The notes under the pieces: generated by a model | Told to the model about the DNA's origin: nothing | The model's database searches: none | Seen by the model: the letters and a program-made list of their open reading frames with translations, nothing else | Part shown: piece by piece, positions 24,337 to 32,132 of the stretch | How the letters are laid out: each line of letters opens with the position of its first letter | How positions within the stretch are numbered: position 1 is the first letter of the stretch | Assembly (NCBI GenBank): GCA_029977865.1 | Contig: JAPOKA010000019.1 | Location: 1-46,239 of the forward strand | Source of the DNA: a bacterium | Lineage (GTDB): Bacteria; Planctomycetota; Phycisphaerae; Phycisphaerales; SM1A02 | Direction: 5' to 3' | Length of the DNA stretch: 46,239 nt | Translations under genes and position numbers: made by a program

Positions 24337-26221
24337 GATCGTTCTCGATACGAGGTGACCGTTTGGAATCGCACGCACCACCGCGAGGCGGAGGACGAAC
24401 CGAGACGGTTGGTGCAACGGGCAGGCGCGTGGTCGCCGCGACAGCCGAGGTTCCTTCGAGGTGCTCTGGCGGATCGCGGGAGACCGCGTCGGTCCACCCG
24501 GTCGGATGCGGATCGAACGGCGTGGTGCCACGCGGTTGCGAAGACGAGCCGGCATCGGTCGATTCGGAGAGGCCCTCCGTGAAGGCGATGGCGCCGCGGC
24601 GACGAAGCAGGGCTGCAGACCAGCCGAAGTCGGCGTGGTCTTTCGAGGAGATCCGCGACCGCGGCGACACCTGCCAGCGGGTCGAGGCCGCGGAGATCGC
24701 GTTGGCATCGCTCGGATCGCGCAGCAAGAGCAGCAGGGTCGGTTCGCCGGCCGCTTCGGCACTCTTCGCCGCGAGGTGCAGCCGACGGGTGAGCGGCATG
24801 CGGAAGCCGCGGCCGTCGGCCACCACCGCCGCCACCCCGCGGCATCGCACCGCCTGCTCGATCGCCCAGACTCTCGCTTCGCATGAACCACCCGGCGGAT
24901 CAAGGCACCACGAGGCCTCGAGGAGTCGCCGATCGAAGTCGCGTTCTCGTCGGGATCGCGATGGCACGCACTCCCGCGTGGCGGCGCCGAATCGGGTTGG
25001 ATCTCCGCGTCCGGACCGCGGACGAGGCGAACCGTCCATCCATGGCGTTTGCATGGAAGGACTCTTTGCCGGCGCCGCTTCCGCGGGTGCCTTGGTCGTC
25101 GTGCCGGTGAGCAGCGCCGCGAACTCGCCGTCATGCCACGGACGCGGGCCGCCCCGCAGCAAGGCGCGGGGATGGGGGAAGGTCCGTCGGCCGATCCAGA
25201 GGATGCGCGGCGATGCCGGCACGTCGAGGTGGCGATCGCAGCGGCCATCGAGCAGATGCCAGAGCAGGTGGATGATCGCTCCGAGCGGAGGCTCGATCGG
25301 TGAACGGCGAGGTCGGAGGCGAGTCGCCGAAGCAGCTCGAGGCGAAGGATGGTCGCCAACGGATTCGACGACGGTGTCGGCACGAAGCATCGCGGCGCGA
25401 CAAGGCGAAGGCTGTTCGCCAACGGATTCAACGACGGTGTTGGCGCGAAGCATCGTGGCGAGGCGAGGTGAGGACTGGTCTGCACTCGCTCTGCCAACGG
25501 TGTCGGCGCAACGTGGCGCCTCGCCTCCGGCGCTCTCGGTCTTCAGGAAGTGATCGCGCGATGAGTGACATTCCTGACCAAGCCCACCAAAGGTCTCGAG
25601 ATCGATCCACCACTCGTGCAGGCCGCCAAGCGGAAGCCCCCCGCCGAGTGCCCGATCGATCGCGGGCCATCCGGTCTGCAGGCGAACGCCTCGAGACACG
25701 ACCGATCGCGGAATGCGGGCCAGAACCGGCGCACGGTCCGCATTCGTTTCCGTCTGGGCTTCCGTCTCCGCGTCCGCCTTTGCTTCCGCGTTCAGGCTCC
25801 CTGCTGGCGAAGGGGTATCGTCGCGCTTCGGGTCGTCGTCGCACGGCCACGGCGAAGGCTCGGTGGGATCGTTCGCTTCGGCGCGACGGAGGCGTGCTTC
25901 GCGAGTCTGTTCACGCTGCGCGATGCGATCGAGAGTGCCGCCCTCCTCGACCGCGGTGATCGCCTCGACAAGCACGGCGAGCGTCCGTCGGCGAGCGTGC
26001 GGCGAGAGCGGCTTCTTCGCGTTGGCATCCCGACGTGTCGATTCGATCCCGTCTTCGGAAGCACGCGAGTCTCGAGCCAGCGGCCGCGGTTGACTTGCCG
26101 AGCGCGGCAAACCGATGTCGGGGCATGGGCGGGTCACCGCTCCCCCATCGCTCGCGAAGACCTGCGGCGAGGCTGCCGTCCACTCGGAGAAGTCGCCTCG
26201 ATGTTCGAGATCCCGGTTCAT
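23810..26221 (-). CDS. imuA: ImuA, RecA/SulA-like mutasome protein, enlarged and overlapping imuB
   Basis: ImuA is a RecA-related accessory of the ImuA-ImuB-DnaE2 mutasome. Matching blocks are SVVSRGVRLQTGWPAIDRAL with GGGLPLGGLHEWW (about 168-205), the core PPLGAIIHLLWHLLDG...PRILWIGRRTFPHPRALL, then EARVWAIEQAVRCRGVAAVVADGRGF and RLHLAAKSAEAAGEPTLLLLL. The frame stays open for 803 residues, against about 250 usual. An insertion with 63-bp repeats lies at about 213-304. Homology ends near 24600, but the next stop is at 23810, so the frame overlaps imuB by 527 nt. The start at 26221 is chosen because GAGG lies 6 nt upstream; an ATG at 26320 abuts an inverted repeat and adds a repeat-derived N-terminus. 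Confidence 0.8.
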   Translation of the reverse strand: MNRDLEHRGDFSEWTAASPQVFASDGGAVTRPCPDIGLPRSASQPRPLARDSRASEDGIESTRRDANAKKPLSPHARRRTLAVLVEAITAVEEGGTLDRIAQREQTREARLRRAEANDPTEPSPWPCDDDPKRDDTPSPAGSLNAEAKADAETEAQTETNADRAPVLARIPRSVVSRGVRLQTGWPAIDRALGGGLPLGGLHEWWIDLETFGGLGQECHSSRDHFLKTESAGGEAPRCADTVGRASADQSSPRLATMLRANTVVESVGEQPSPCRAAMLRADTVVESVGDHPSPRAASATRLRPRRSPIEPPLGAIIHLLWHLLDGRCDRHLDVPASPRILWIGRRTFPHPRALLRGGPRPWHDGEFAALLTGTTTKAPAEAAPAKSPSMQTPWMDGSPRPRSGRGDPTRFGAATRECVPSRSRRERDFDRRLLEASWCLDPPGGSCEARVWAIEQAVRCRGVAAVVADGRGFRMPLTRRLHLAAKSAEAAGEPTLLLLLRDPSDANAISAASTRWQVSPRSRISSKDHADFGWSAALLRRRGAIAFTEGLSESTDAGSSSQPRGTTPFDPHPTGWTDAVSRDPPEHLEGTSAVAATTRLPVAPTVSVRPPPRGGACDSKRSPRIENDHVCRADPTSPTRTRGEGSAAASVPGGDAAVVVDRSGHAALAACAADSAQRDDDVRSLDRRGDSTECPDDPRRRSDPCLPHPHHADARPGHREVAGSRFGSPFQGDSIASRHPIAYDDADRDRRATEASQDTRRSGAATRERAARTAGAARARGRRTSADLPSLFDGLSPGSSTGT
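25353..25478 (-). repeat. Two 63-bp tandem repeats in imuA insertion
   Basis: Copies start at 25353 and 25416 (TCGCCAACGGATTC...GACGGTGT..GGC.CGAAGCATCG), with a third degenerate copy near 25490. They encode SPRLATMLRANTVVESVGEQP and a near-identical 21-residue unit. In frame, and located between two conserved ImuA blocks. Confidence 0.88.
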
Positions 26222-26264
26222 CGCTCGCCTCGCCTGCCTCGGGCTGGCTTGCCCTCTGACTGGC

Positions 26265-26300
26265 CCCTTCTGAAGCCCGCATCCCTTCTGAAACCCGCAT
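26265..26300. repeat. Two adjacent 18-bp direct repeats upstream of imuA
   Basis: CCCTTCTGAAGCCCGCAT and CCCTTCTGAAACCCGCAT are head-to-tail copies with one mismatch. They lie between the inverted repeat at 26321-26356 and the chosen imuA start, in the predicted 5' leader or, if ATG 26320 is used, encode GF/LQKGC repeats. Confidence 0.8.
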
Positions 26301-26320
26301 CCATCGCCGAACTCCGCCAT

Positions 26321-26356
26321 GACCGAACGCCAGCCTCGGCGGCCTTGCGTTCGGTC
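26321..26356. promoter_or_regulatory. Perfect 10-bp inverted repeat at the imuA promoter
   Basis: GACCGAACGC (26321-26330) and GCGTTCGGTC (26347-26356) are exact reverse complements separated by 16 nt, just downstream of the predicted -10. The CGAAC and GTTCG halves are those of the CGAAC-N4-GTTCG LexA box of many bacteria, but here they are 20 nt apart. It could be a damage-response operator, an RNA hairpin in the leader, or, read on the plus strand with TTTGTT following, a terminator. Which one is not decided. Confidence 0.45.
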
Positions 26357-26362
26357 TTTGTT

Positions 26363-26390
26363 AGGGTACTGGTCGGGTGGGACTCGTCAA
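26363..26390 (-). promoter_or_regulatory. imuA: Putative sigma70-type promoter of imuA
   Basis: On the minus strand, TTGACG (26390-26385) is followed after 16 nt by TACCCT (26368-26363). This gives a start point near the outer arm of the 10-bp inverted repeat, which is a suitable place for a repressor. Confidence 0.42.
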
Positions 26391-26464
26391 GGGAGGACCC
26401 AGGAATTCTGCGACTTCGCCCATGTCACAGCGCCGCCGCACCGCGAGCGGCGCGAGCGTGGAAC

Positions 26465-27379
26465 TCAGCGCCGATTGGTGAGCACCACCCCCGTCACCAC
26501 CAGGGCCATGCCTGCAAGCGACGAGCCGGAGGGGATCTCACCGAGCAGCGGGATGGCCAGAAGCGTCGCGAACACCGGCGTGATGGCCCCGGCGAGCGAG
26601 GCGATCGTGGCGCCGAGATGCCGGATCGCGAGGGTGTAGGCGATGGTGGAGACCAATCCGACCGCGATTCCCTGTGCGACGAACATCCAGAGGAACGAGC
26701 CCCACTCAAGCCGGAGGATCTCGTTCGGCCCGCCGCGCAGCAGGATGGAGATCACCAGAGGCGGCAGGGAGCCGAAGGTGATCACCACCGCGCCGTCGAT
26801 CGGCTGCAGACCGCTTCGCTCGAACGCCAGCGTGAACACCGACCACATGATCGCGGCGCCGATCAGGATGAGATAGCCATCGGACAGTCGGAGCGAGGGG
26901 TCTCCATCCGACAGATGAAGCATCCCGATCATTCCGATCACGATCAACGCCAGCCCGAAGATCCGGTGGCGGCTGATGAGGCGGCGATAGAACAGGAACC
27001 CGAGAAGCGACACGAAGACGGCGACGAGCCCGGGAAGCAAGGTGCTGCCGTCGGACACCGGCGTGAAGCGAAGTCCGTACCCCGCCACGATCAGATAGGG
27101 GAATCCGGCACCGGCGATCATCAGGATCATCAGGACCGGCGATGCTTGAAGCATTCGCTTCCGCCGGGCGATGAGAACCGGAAGGAAGATCAGAGCTGCC
27201 GGGAGAAACCGAAAGATCGCGATCTCGACCGGCGGCAGCTTGAACCGGGCTCCGAAGCGCAGCGAGAGGAAGAACGCCGACCACACCACCACCGTCACGA
27301 TCAAGGCGACGATGCCGATGAGTCGAGAACGCCTCGCGGAGGCCTCGGAGGGGACGGAATCGGATTGGTGGAGGATCAT
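26465..27379 (-). CDS. EamA/DMT-family transporter
   Basis: A 304-residue membrane protein of the drug/metabolite transporter superfamily, with about ten hydrophobic helices in two EamA halves. The first half starts LIGIVALIVTVVVWSAFFLSL and includes PPVEIAIFRFLPAALIFLPV. The second includes LILIGAAIMWSVFTLAFE and ends AGAITPVFATLLAIPLLGE with IPSGSSLAGMALVVTGVVL, the usual C-terminal signature. The ATG at 27379 is chosen because longer frames overlap the upstream gene and add an Arg-rich non-membrane leader. It follows the flavin amine oxidase gene on the same strand with a 58-nt gap, so both may be cotranscribed. The substrate is unknown; export of an amino acid or amine would fit the neighbours. 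Confidence 0.9.
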   Translation of the reverse strand: MILHQSDSVPSEASARRSRLIGIVALIVTVVVWSAFFLSLRFGARFKLPPVEIAIFRFLPAALIFLPVLIARRKRMLQASPVLMILMIAGAGFPYLIVAGYGLRFTPVSDGSTLLPGLVAVFVSLLGFLFYRRLISRHRIFGLALIVIGMIGMLHLSDGDPSLRLSDGYLILIGAAIMWSVFTLAFERSGLQPIDGAVVITFGSLPPLVISILLRGGPNEILRLEWGSFLWMFVAQGIAVGLVSTIAYTLAIRHLGATIASLAGAITPVFATLLAIPLLGEIPSGSSLAGMALVVTGVVLTNRR

Positions 27380-27437
27380 GCGCCAGCCGACGAGGTGACG
27401 CCACCCGCGTCCCTCGAGGGCGACTTCGCTCGACGGG

Positions 27438-29081
27438 TCACGAATCGGATCCCGGCGACGGCGCCGCCGAAGCGGAATCCGCGGCACCGCCGCGACTCAG
27501 GAACGACGCTTCCGGCAGGCCGAAGTGACGCTGCATGAGCGACTCCGCCACCTCCAGCGCGCCTTCGACCCAGCCCTGCTCGTTGGAGTAGGCCTCGCCG
27601 CAGACGTAGACGGGGGCCCCCGGTCGAGGCTGCAGCATGGCCGCGCCGACCGTGTGCGCATCGACGAATTCGTTCCAGTAGTTGGATCCTCCGCCAAAGG
27701 GATCGAGATCCCATTCGCGGTGCGCCGCCGCGTACGGCCGATGTTCCGGAAGGTCCTCGATCCCATGCATCTCGAGCAGTTGCCGATGGGCCTCCTCGAC
27801 CATGATCTTCGGCGCCGGATGGGCCTTCCAGTCGACGCACTCCTCGCGTTCGGAAGACTCCCCCGCGTGGTGATGAAACGACTGCGGGAAACGCTCGTCG
27901 TGCCGGCAAAGGCTCTCCCAGTACTCCAGCGACGCACCGTCGTTGTAGATCATCAACGCGCCCCCGGGATTGGGGGCCGGTGCAGGCCAGTAGTAGACCT
28001 GCCGCAGGGGCAGATCGGTGACCGACTGCCCCTGATGGACTCCGGTCGCCTCCCACCAGCGCCGCGCGTAGCACAGCACCAGCTTGAAGAGCGGGCGCGG
28101 CGTGACCGAGCGGATCAGGCTTCGCACCTCCGCGACGGCCGGATCGAACAGCGGGCCCCGTGCCGCGAGCAGCTCGAGGCTGCGGCGAGGCATGGCGAGA
28201 ATCAGTTGCCGGGCGTGATGGATGGTGCGGACCCCGTCGCGCTCGACTTCGAAGGCCACCACCGGCTCGCCGGTCGCATCACTCTCGACGTCGAAACCCA
28301 CGAGACGGGACTCGAGGTGCACGGTCCCCCCTGCCGCGACGAATCGATCTCGCAGCGCTCGCGTGAGGGAGCAGAAGCCCTGGGCCAGGCGCCTGAACTG
28401 CACGGATGCCTGATAGTCGCGAAGATTCCACGGGAATCCTGCGGCGGCCGAACCGTGGTAGATGGTCGCGTACCCGCTCGAGTCCTCAGAGAAGCGCTTT
28501 GCCTCGCCGCTGACGCTCCGCTCGTAGACGAATCGCATGGCGAGATCGGTCACCGCATGGCCGTTGTAGCGGCCCTCCCGCGCCACCCGCACCCAGTCGA
28601 TCGTCTCGAGATCGATGTCGCCGAGGCTCATGCTCGAACGCAGGTACCGCTCGGCTGCGAGCGCCGTGAATCCGATCTCAAGACCGCGAAGGTCTTCGGG
28701 CGGTATTCGATACGGGATCTTCGCGGGGTCCGTGAGTTCCCAGCGACGGAGCCGGTGCCCGCGCAGGTATGCGAGGTTCTGCGATTCCTGCACGGGAAAC
28801 GGAAGGCTCTCGAGGCCGAACGCCTCGACGAGTCCACGCACGTGTCGATGCACCGTGGTGTACCGCATGCCGCCCAACTCCAGATGCAGCCCGCCGAGAC
28901 CCGGAGGCTGAACCGAGAGCAGGCGCCCGCCGACTCGCGGCGACGCTTCGAAGATCGAGATCCGACCGGGAGTCGTGCCGAAGTGCTCAAGGAGGCGCCA
29001 GCCGCAATAGAGCCCCGAGACACCCGCTCCGATGACGGCGACCTCGAGCGGCGATGATCTGCGGTCCGAACGATCGAACAA
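27438..29081 (-). CDS. Flavin amine oxidase (FAD-dependent amine/L-amino-acid oxidase family)
   Basis: FAD-dependent oxidase that removes hydrogen from an amine or amino acid. The Rossmann motif VAVIGAGVSGLYCGWRLLEHFG lies near the N-terminus, followed by FEASPRVGGRLLSV and LELGGMRYTT, which contact FAD and substrate in this family. The C-terminus has PVYVCGEAYSNEQGWVEGALE, the usual second FAD-binding block. With the TTG at 29081 the protein has 547 residues and begins about 13 residues before the FAD motif. An open GTG start at 29348 adds about 89 residues of Arg/Pro-rich sequence that looks noncoding. Conserved positions suggest a relative of L-amino-acid oxidases or tryptophan monooxygenase, but the substrate cannot be read. 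Confidence 0.85.
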   Translation of the reverse strand: MFDRSDRRSSPLEVAVIGAGVSGLYCGWRLLEHFGTTPGRISIFEASPRVGGRLLSVQPPGLGGLHLELGGMRYTTVHRHVRGLVEAFGLESLPFPVQESQNLAYLRGHRLRRWELTDPAKIPYRIPPEDLRGLEIGFTALAAERYLRSSMSLGDIDLETIDWVRVAREGRYNGHAVTDLAMRFVYERSVSGEAKRFSEDSSGYATIYHGSAAAGFPWNLRDYQASVQFRRLAQGFCSLTRALRDRFVAAGGTVHLESRLVGFDVESDATGEPVVAFEVERDGVRTIHHARQLILAMPRRSLELLAARGPLFDPAVAEVRSLIRSVTPRPLFKLVLCYARRWWEATGVHQGQSVTDLPLRQVYYWPAPAPNPGGALMIYNDGASLEYWESLCRHDERFPQSFHHHAGESSEREECVDWKAHPAPKIMVEEAHRQLLEMHGIEDLPEHRPYAAAHREWDLDPFGGGSNYWNEFVDAHTVGAAMLQPRPGAPVYVCGEAYSNEQGWVEGALEVAESLMQRHFGLPEASFLSRGGAADSASAAPSPGSDS

Positions 29082-29387
29082 GAGAAGGAACCATCCGATC
29101 GTCAGGCGGTCGTTTTCGACCGCGGTGCGGAACGAACTTGGGAAAGTACCGGTTCCGTGGCGTTGCGTCCAGAATTCGGCCGGCGGCCCGAGGGGGACGG
29201 TCCGAGGTCGCGACGAACGGATCGGCGAACGTTCGCGATCGCCGAGTGCACCGGGAGAGACCGCCGGGGCCGAAACGCCCCTGGACCGGAGCCTTGCTGC
29301 CGCGGGTTTGGGTCGTTGGGGCGCGGGCGGACCGCGCATTCGAAGCACCGCGACGTCGGTGTCAGGTCGCGGCTGGCGATACCGAAC
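29082..29387. other. 306-bp intergenic region
   Basis: Between the Gfo/Idh/MocA gene end and the amine oxidase start, both minus strand. It is occupied only by the doubtful 5' extension of the amine oxidase frame. No terminator, repeat or RNA was recognised. Confidence 0.4.
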
Positions 29388-30479
29388 TCACACCTCGACT
29401 TCGCGACGCTCCGCCGACGAGCGGTAGATCGCGTCGATGATCGCCTGCGTGCAACGGCACTCGGCGAGCGTCGCGGCTGGCTTGCCTTCTCCGCGGATCG
29501 CCGCCGCGAACACTTCGTACTGGCGTCGCCAAGCAGCCTGTCCGGCGTCCTCGGGGGAGATCAGTGGCTGCATGTCGACGAGTCTGCCGCCTTCTTCGGT
29601 CGCCATCTTGATCTCGCGGCCGAGCGGTTCGAAGAAGAGCCCGCCACGATCGCCGAGCAGCACGATGCCATCCCGCACCGCACCGTCGGGAAGGTTGGCC
29701 GCCCAGGCGACATCGACCTCGAGGGTGAGCGGACCTTCGAATCGGACGATTGCCGAGGCGTGATCTTCGACATCGAAGGTGCCGCCGGCCTGCGGCGGTC
29801 CGCCCCACATCTCCAGATGCAGATAGCGCTCGATGTCGTGCCCGAAGTGGGCGTAGGTCGCGCCGCTGGCCCGCAACGCCTTGGGCTGGCCGAGCAAGTG
29901 CAGCACCAGGTCGATCACATGCACGCCCAGGTCGATGAGCGGGCCGCCGCCGGACTGGGCGCGGTCGGTGAACCACCCGCCGAGCCCGGGAATGCCGCGG
30001 CGCCGATGCAGCGCCGCCCGCGCCTGGTAGACCGTGCCAAGGCGACCCGACTCCACGATCGACCGCACCGCATGGGCAACCGGGGTCGAGCGGCAGACCA
30101 GGCCGATCTGCAGAACCTGCGGGCCGGCCGCCTCGGCGGCCGCGAGGCGATCGCACTCGGCCGCGTTCAGTCCCGCAGGCTTCTCGAGCAGGACGTGATG
30201 GCCCGCCGCAAGGGCCTTCTCGGCGATGGGCACATGGGTCGCGTTGGGGGTGGCGATGGTGACCGCGTCGAGCGAGTCGTCGGCGAGCAGCGTGGCAAGG
30301 TCGCCGACTTCGCGGCACCCGGGGTGGGCCGCGGCGATCACGGAGGTCCGCGGCGGCCGCGGATCGGTGACGGCGGCGACGGTCCAGCCGGCGCGACGGG
30401 CTGCGTCGGCGTGCACTTCCGCGATGCCTCCTGCGCCCACAAGGCCGAGTCGAAGTCCTGCGGATGGGTTCGCGGTCAT
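29388..30479 (-). CDS. Gfo/Idh/MocA family NAD(P)-dependent oxidoreductase
   Basis: A 363-residue sugar- or cyclitol-type dehydrogenase. The N-terminal Rossmann fold has LGLVGAGGIAEVHADAARRA (about 11-30), then DAVTIATPNATHVPIAEKAL and the family's HHVLLEKPAG with the EKP catalytic lysine (99-101). The C-terminal sheet domain carries GGGPLIDLGVHVIDLVLHLLG, whose His residues line the active site in relatives. The ATG at 30479 is used because the fold begins at once; a longer frame to 30560 is possible but not needed. It is divergent from the D-amino-acid-dehydrogenase-like gene, with 172 bp between them. The substrate is unknown. Confidence 0.92.
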   Translation of the reverse strand: MTANPSAGLRLGLVGAGGIAEVHADAARRAGWTVAAVTDPRPPRTSVIAAAHPGCREVGDLATLLADDSLDAVTIATPNATHVPIAEKALAAGHHVLLEKPAGLNAAECDRLAAAEAAGPQVLQIGLVCRSTPVAHAVRSIVESGRLGTVYQARAALHRRRGIPGLGGWFTDRAQSGGGPLIDLGVHVIDLVLHLLGQPKALRASGATYAHFGHDIERYLHLEMWGGPPQAGGTFDVEDHASAIVRFEGPLTLEVDVAWAANLPDGAVRDGIVLLGDRGGLFFEPLGREIKMATEEGGRLVDMQPLISPEDAGQAAWRRQYEVFAAAIRGEGKPAATLAECRCTQAIIDAIYRSSAERREVEV

Positions 30480-30651
30480 GGGCGTGGATCCTGGTGGGCG
30501 GGTTTGGCTGCGGTGCTGTAGGGAGTTCGCGAAGATACGAAGGCGCGGGCAGCGGCACAACGCGAGGCGAGCGCTCGAGCGGCAGGGCTTCGTGAGCCCG
30601 CCGCTTCACCGCCCGCTCGCCAAGCGTCGCCCCGGCTGCGAGGATTGCCGC

Positions 30652-31932
30652 GTGGCCAACGAGTCCACCGATGTCCTTGTGATCGGCGCTGGCGTGATCG
30701 GGCTCTGCGCGGCGCGAGAGCTCTCGCAGCGCGGCCTGAGCGTCCGCGTGATCGACCGCGAGCGGCCGGCGGATGGCGCGTCCTGCGGAAATGCCGGCCT
30801 GGTGAGCTACGGGCATCCGCCGCTGACGCGTCCGGGCGCGTCGTGGCGCGGGCTGCGCTGGATGTTCGACTCCCGCAGCCCGCTGCTGGTGCGCCCGCGA
30901 CTGAATCGCGACTTTCTGCGCTGGATGTGGTCGTTCCACCGCCACTGCAGCCGCGACCACTTCGACGAGTGCATGCAGGTGCTTGCGGCCATGGGCCGAA
31001 CGAGCCTGGCCCACTTCGAGGCGCTGGCGAGCGAGGTCGAGGACTGCGGATACCGCCGCGAGGGTTGGCTCGACGTCTTCGCGACGAAACGCTCGCTCGA
31101 GGCTGCCGGTGCCGAAGCCGCGATGCTCGACGGGCTGGGCTATCCCTCCGAACCCTGGTCGGGCGGAACCCTGAGATCGCGCGAGCCCTGCTACCGCGGG
31201 TCGGTCGCAGGCGCTCGGCACTATTCACTCGCCGCGACGCTCGATCCTCGTCGGCTCGTCGCCGGGCTCGTGCGAACGCTCGAGACGCGCGGGGTCGCGT
31301 TCGCCTTCGGTTCGGAGGCAGACGCCCTGCTCGGCGCTTCCGAACGAGTCGAAGGTGCTCGCACCGCCGACGGCACCGAGCATCGCGCCGCCACGACCTT
31401 GATCGCCGCAGGCACGTGGTCAGACCGGCTCGCTCGCCTCGCCGGCCTCGATCTGCCCATGCAAGGCGCTCGCGGCTACCACCTCGAGTTCGAGGCGGTG
31501 TCGCCGCTGCCTCGGATCGGCGCCGTGCTGCACGAGACCTTCGTCGCGGTGACCTCCTTCCACGGCCGCCTGCGGCTTGCGGGCACGCTCGAGCTCGGCG
31601 GGCTCGATCGCCCGTGGATGCGGGAGCGGCTCGAACAACTTCCGATCGCCGCCGATCGCTACCTCAACTGCCTCGGCGGCGCGGTTCGGGTCTCGGAGTG
31701 GGCCGGATACCGCCCATGCCTCGCCGATGGCATGCCTGCGGTCGGAATGGTGCCGGGTCGACCCGGGCTGATGCTCGCGACCGGCCACGCCATGATGGGG
31801 GTCACCCTCGGACCGGCCACCGGGGTCATGGTCGCCGATCTGCTCACCACCGGACGCAGCGAGCTCGAGTCGCCGCGGCTCGATCCCGGGCGGTTTGGGT
31901 CAGTGGCCCCTTCGAATGCGGTTCCAGTCTGA
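30652..31932 (+). CDS. FAD-dependent D-amino-acid dehydrogenase-like oxidoreductase (DAO family)
   Basis: A 426-residue flavoprotein of the DadA/glycine oxidase family, which oxidises amino acids or secondary amines. FAD motif VLVIGAGVIGLCAARELSQRG starts at residue 8, followed by VRVIDRERPADGASCGNAGLVSYGH, where the SCGNAG segment is typical of DadA. The C-terminal block is PGLMLATGHAMMGVTLGPATG, again DadA-like. The GTG at 30652 has GAGG 8 nt upstream and starts just before the FAD fold; a longer frame from 30226 runs through the divergent gene and is rejected. A hairpin with a T-run follows the stop. Confidence 0.9.
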   Translation: MANESTDVLVIGAGVIGLCAARELSQRGLSVRVIDRERPADGASCGNAGLVSYGHPPLTRPGASWRGLRWMFDSRSPLLVRPRLNRDFLRWMWSFHRHCSRDHFDECMQVLAAMGRTSLAHFEALASEVEDCGYRREGWLDVFATKRSLEAAGAEAAMLDGLGYPSEPWSGGTLRSREPCYRGSVAGARHYSLAATLDPRRLVAGLVRTLETRGVAFAFGSEADALLGASERVEGARTADGTEHRAATTLIAAGTWSDRLARLAGLDLPMQGARGYHLEFEAVSPLPRIGAVLHETFVAVTSFHGRLRLAGTLELGGLDRPWMRERLEQLPIAADRYLNCLGGAVRVSEWAGYRPCLADGMPAVGMVPGRPGLMLATGHAMMGVTLGPATGVMVADLLTTGRSELESPRLDPGRFGSVAPSNAVPV

Positions 31933-31958
31933 CTGTCCGCGGATGCGCGGGTCCCATG

Positions 31959-31992
31959 CTTCCCCCCACTCTGGCGTCGGGGAAGGGTTTTT
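31959..31992 (+). terminator. Probable intrinsic terminator after the DAO-family gene
   Basis: CTTCCCC (31959-31965) and GGGGAAG (31979-31985) form a 7-bp stem with a 13-nt loop, followed by GGTTTTT. It lies about 27 nt after the stop. The loop is long, so confidence is moderate. Confidence 0.55.
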
Positions 31993-32056
31993 CCGAGCAT
32001 TGGTATCACGTCGACCCGTGAGTTCTGCGAACAATCTCGGAGTTGCCCGGGACATC

Positions 32057-32085
32057 TTGCGACGGAAACCGCGTTGTCATAACTT
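32057..32085 (+). promoter_or_regulatory. Putative promoter of the C39-like secreted protein
   Basis: TTGCGA (32057-32062), a 17-nt spacer and TAACTT (32080-32085) match a sigma70-type arrangement. The expected start gives a leader of about 40 nt with AAGGAG 6 nt before the ATG at 32133. Confidence 0.45.
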
Positions 32086-32132
32086 TCTGGCCCGGGAGGG
32101 GGAGTTTCGGACATCAAGGCAAGGAGACTGCC

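Noticed and set aside
30226-30651. 142-residue N-terminal extension of the DAO-family gene
   Set aside because: It lies antisense to the Gfo/Idh/MocA gene. The FAD motif starts just after the GTG at 30652, which has its own ribosome-binding site.
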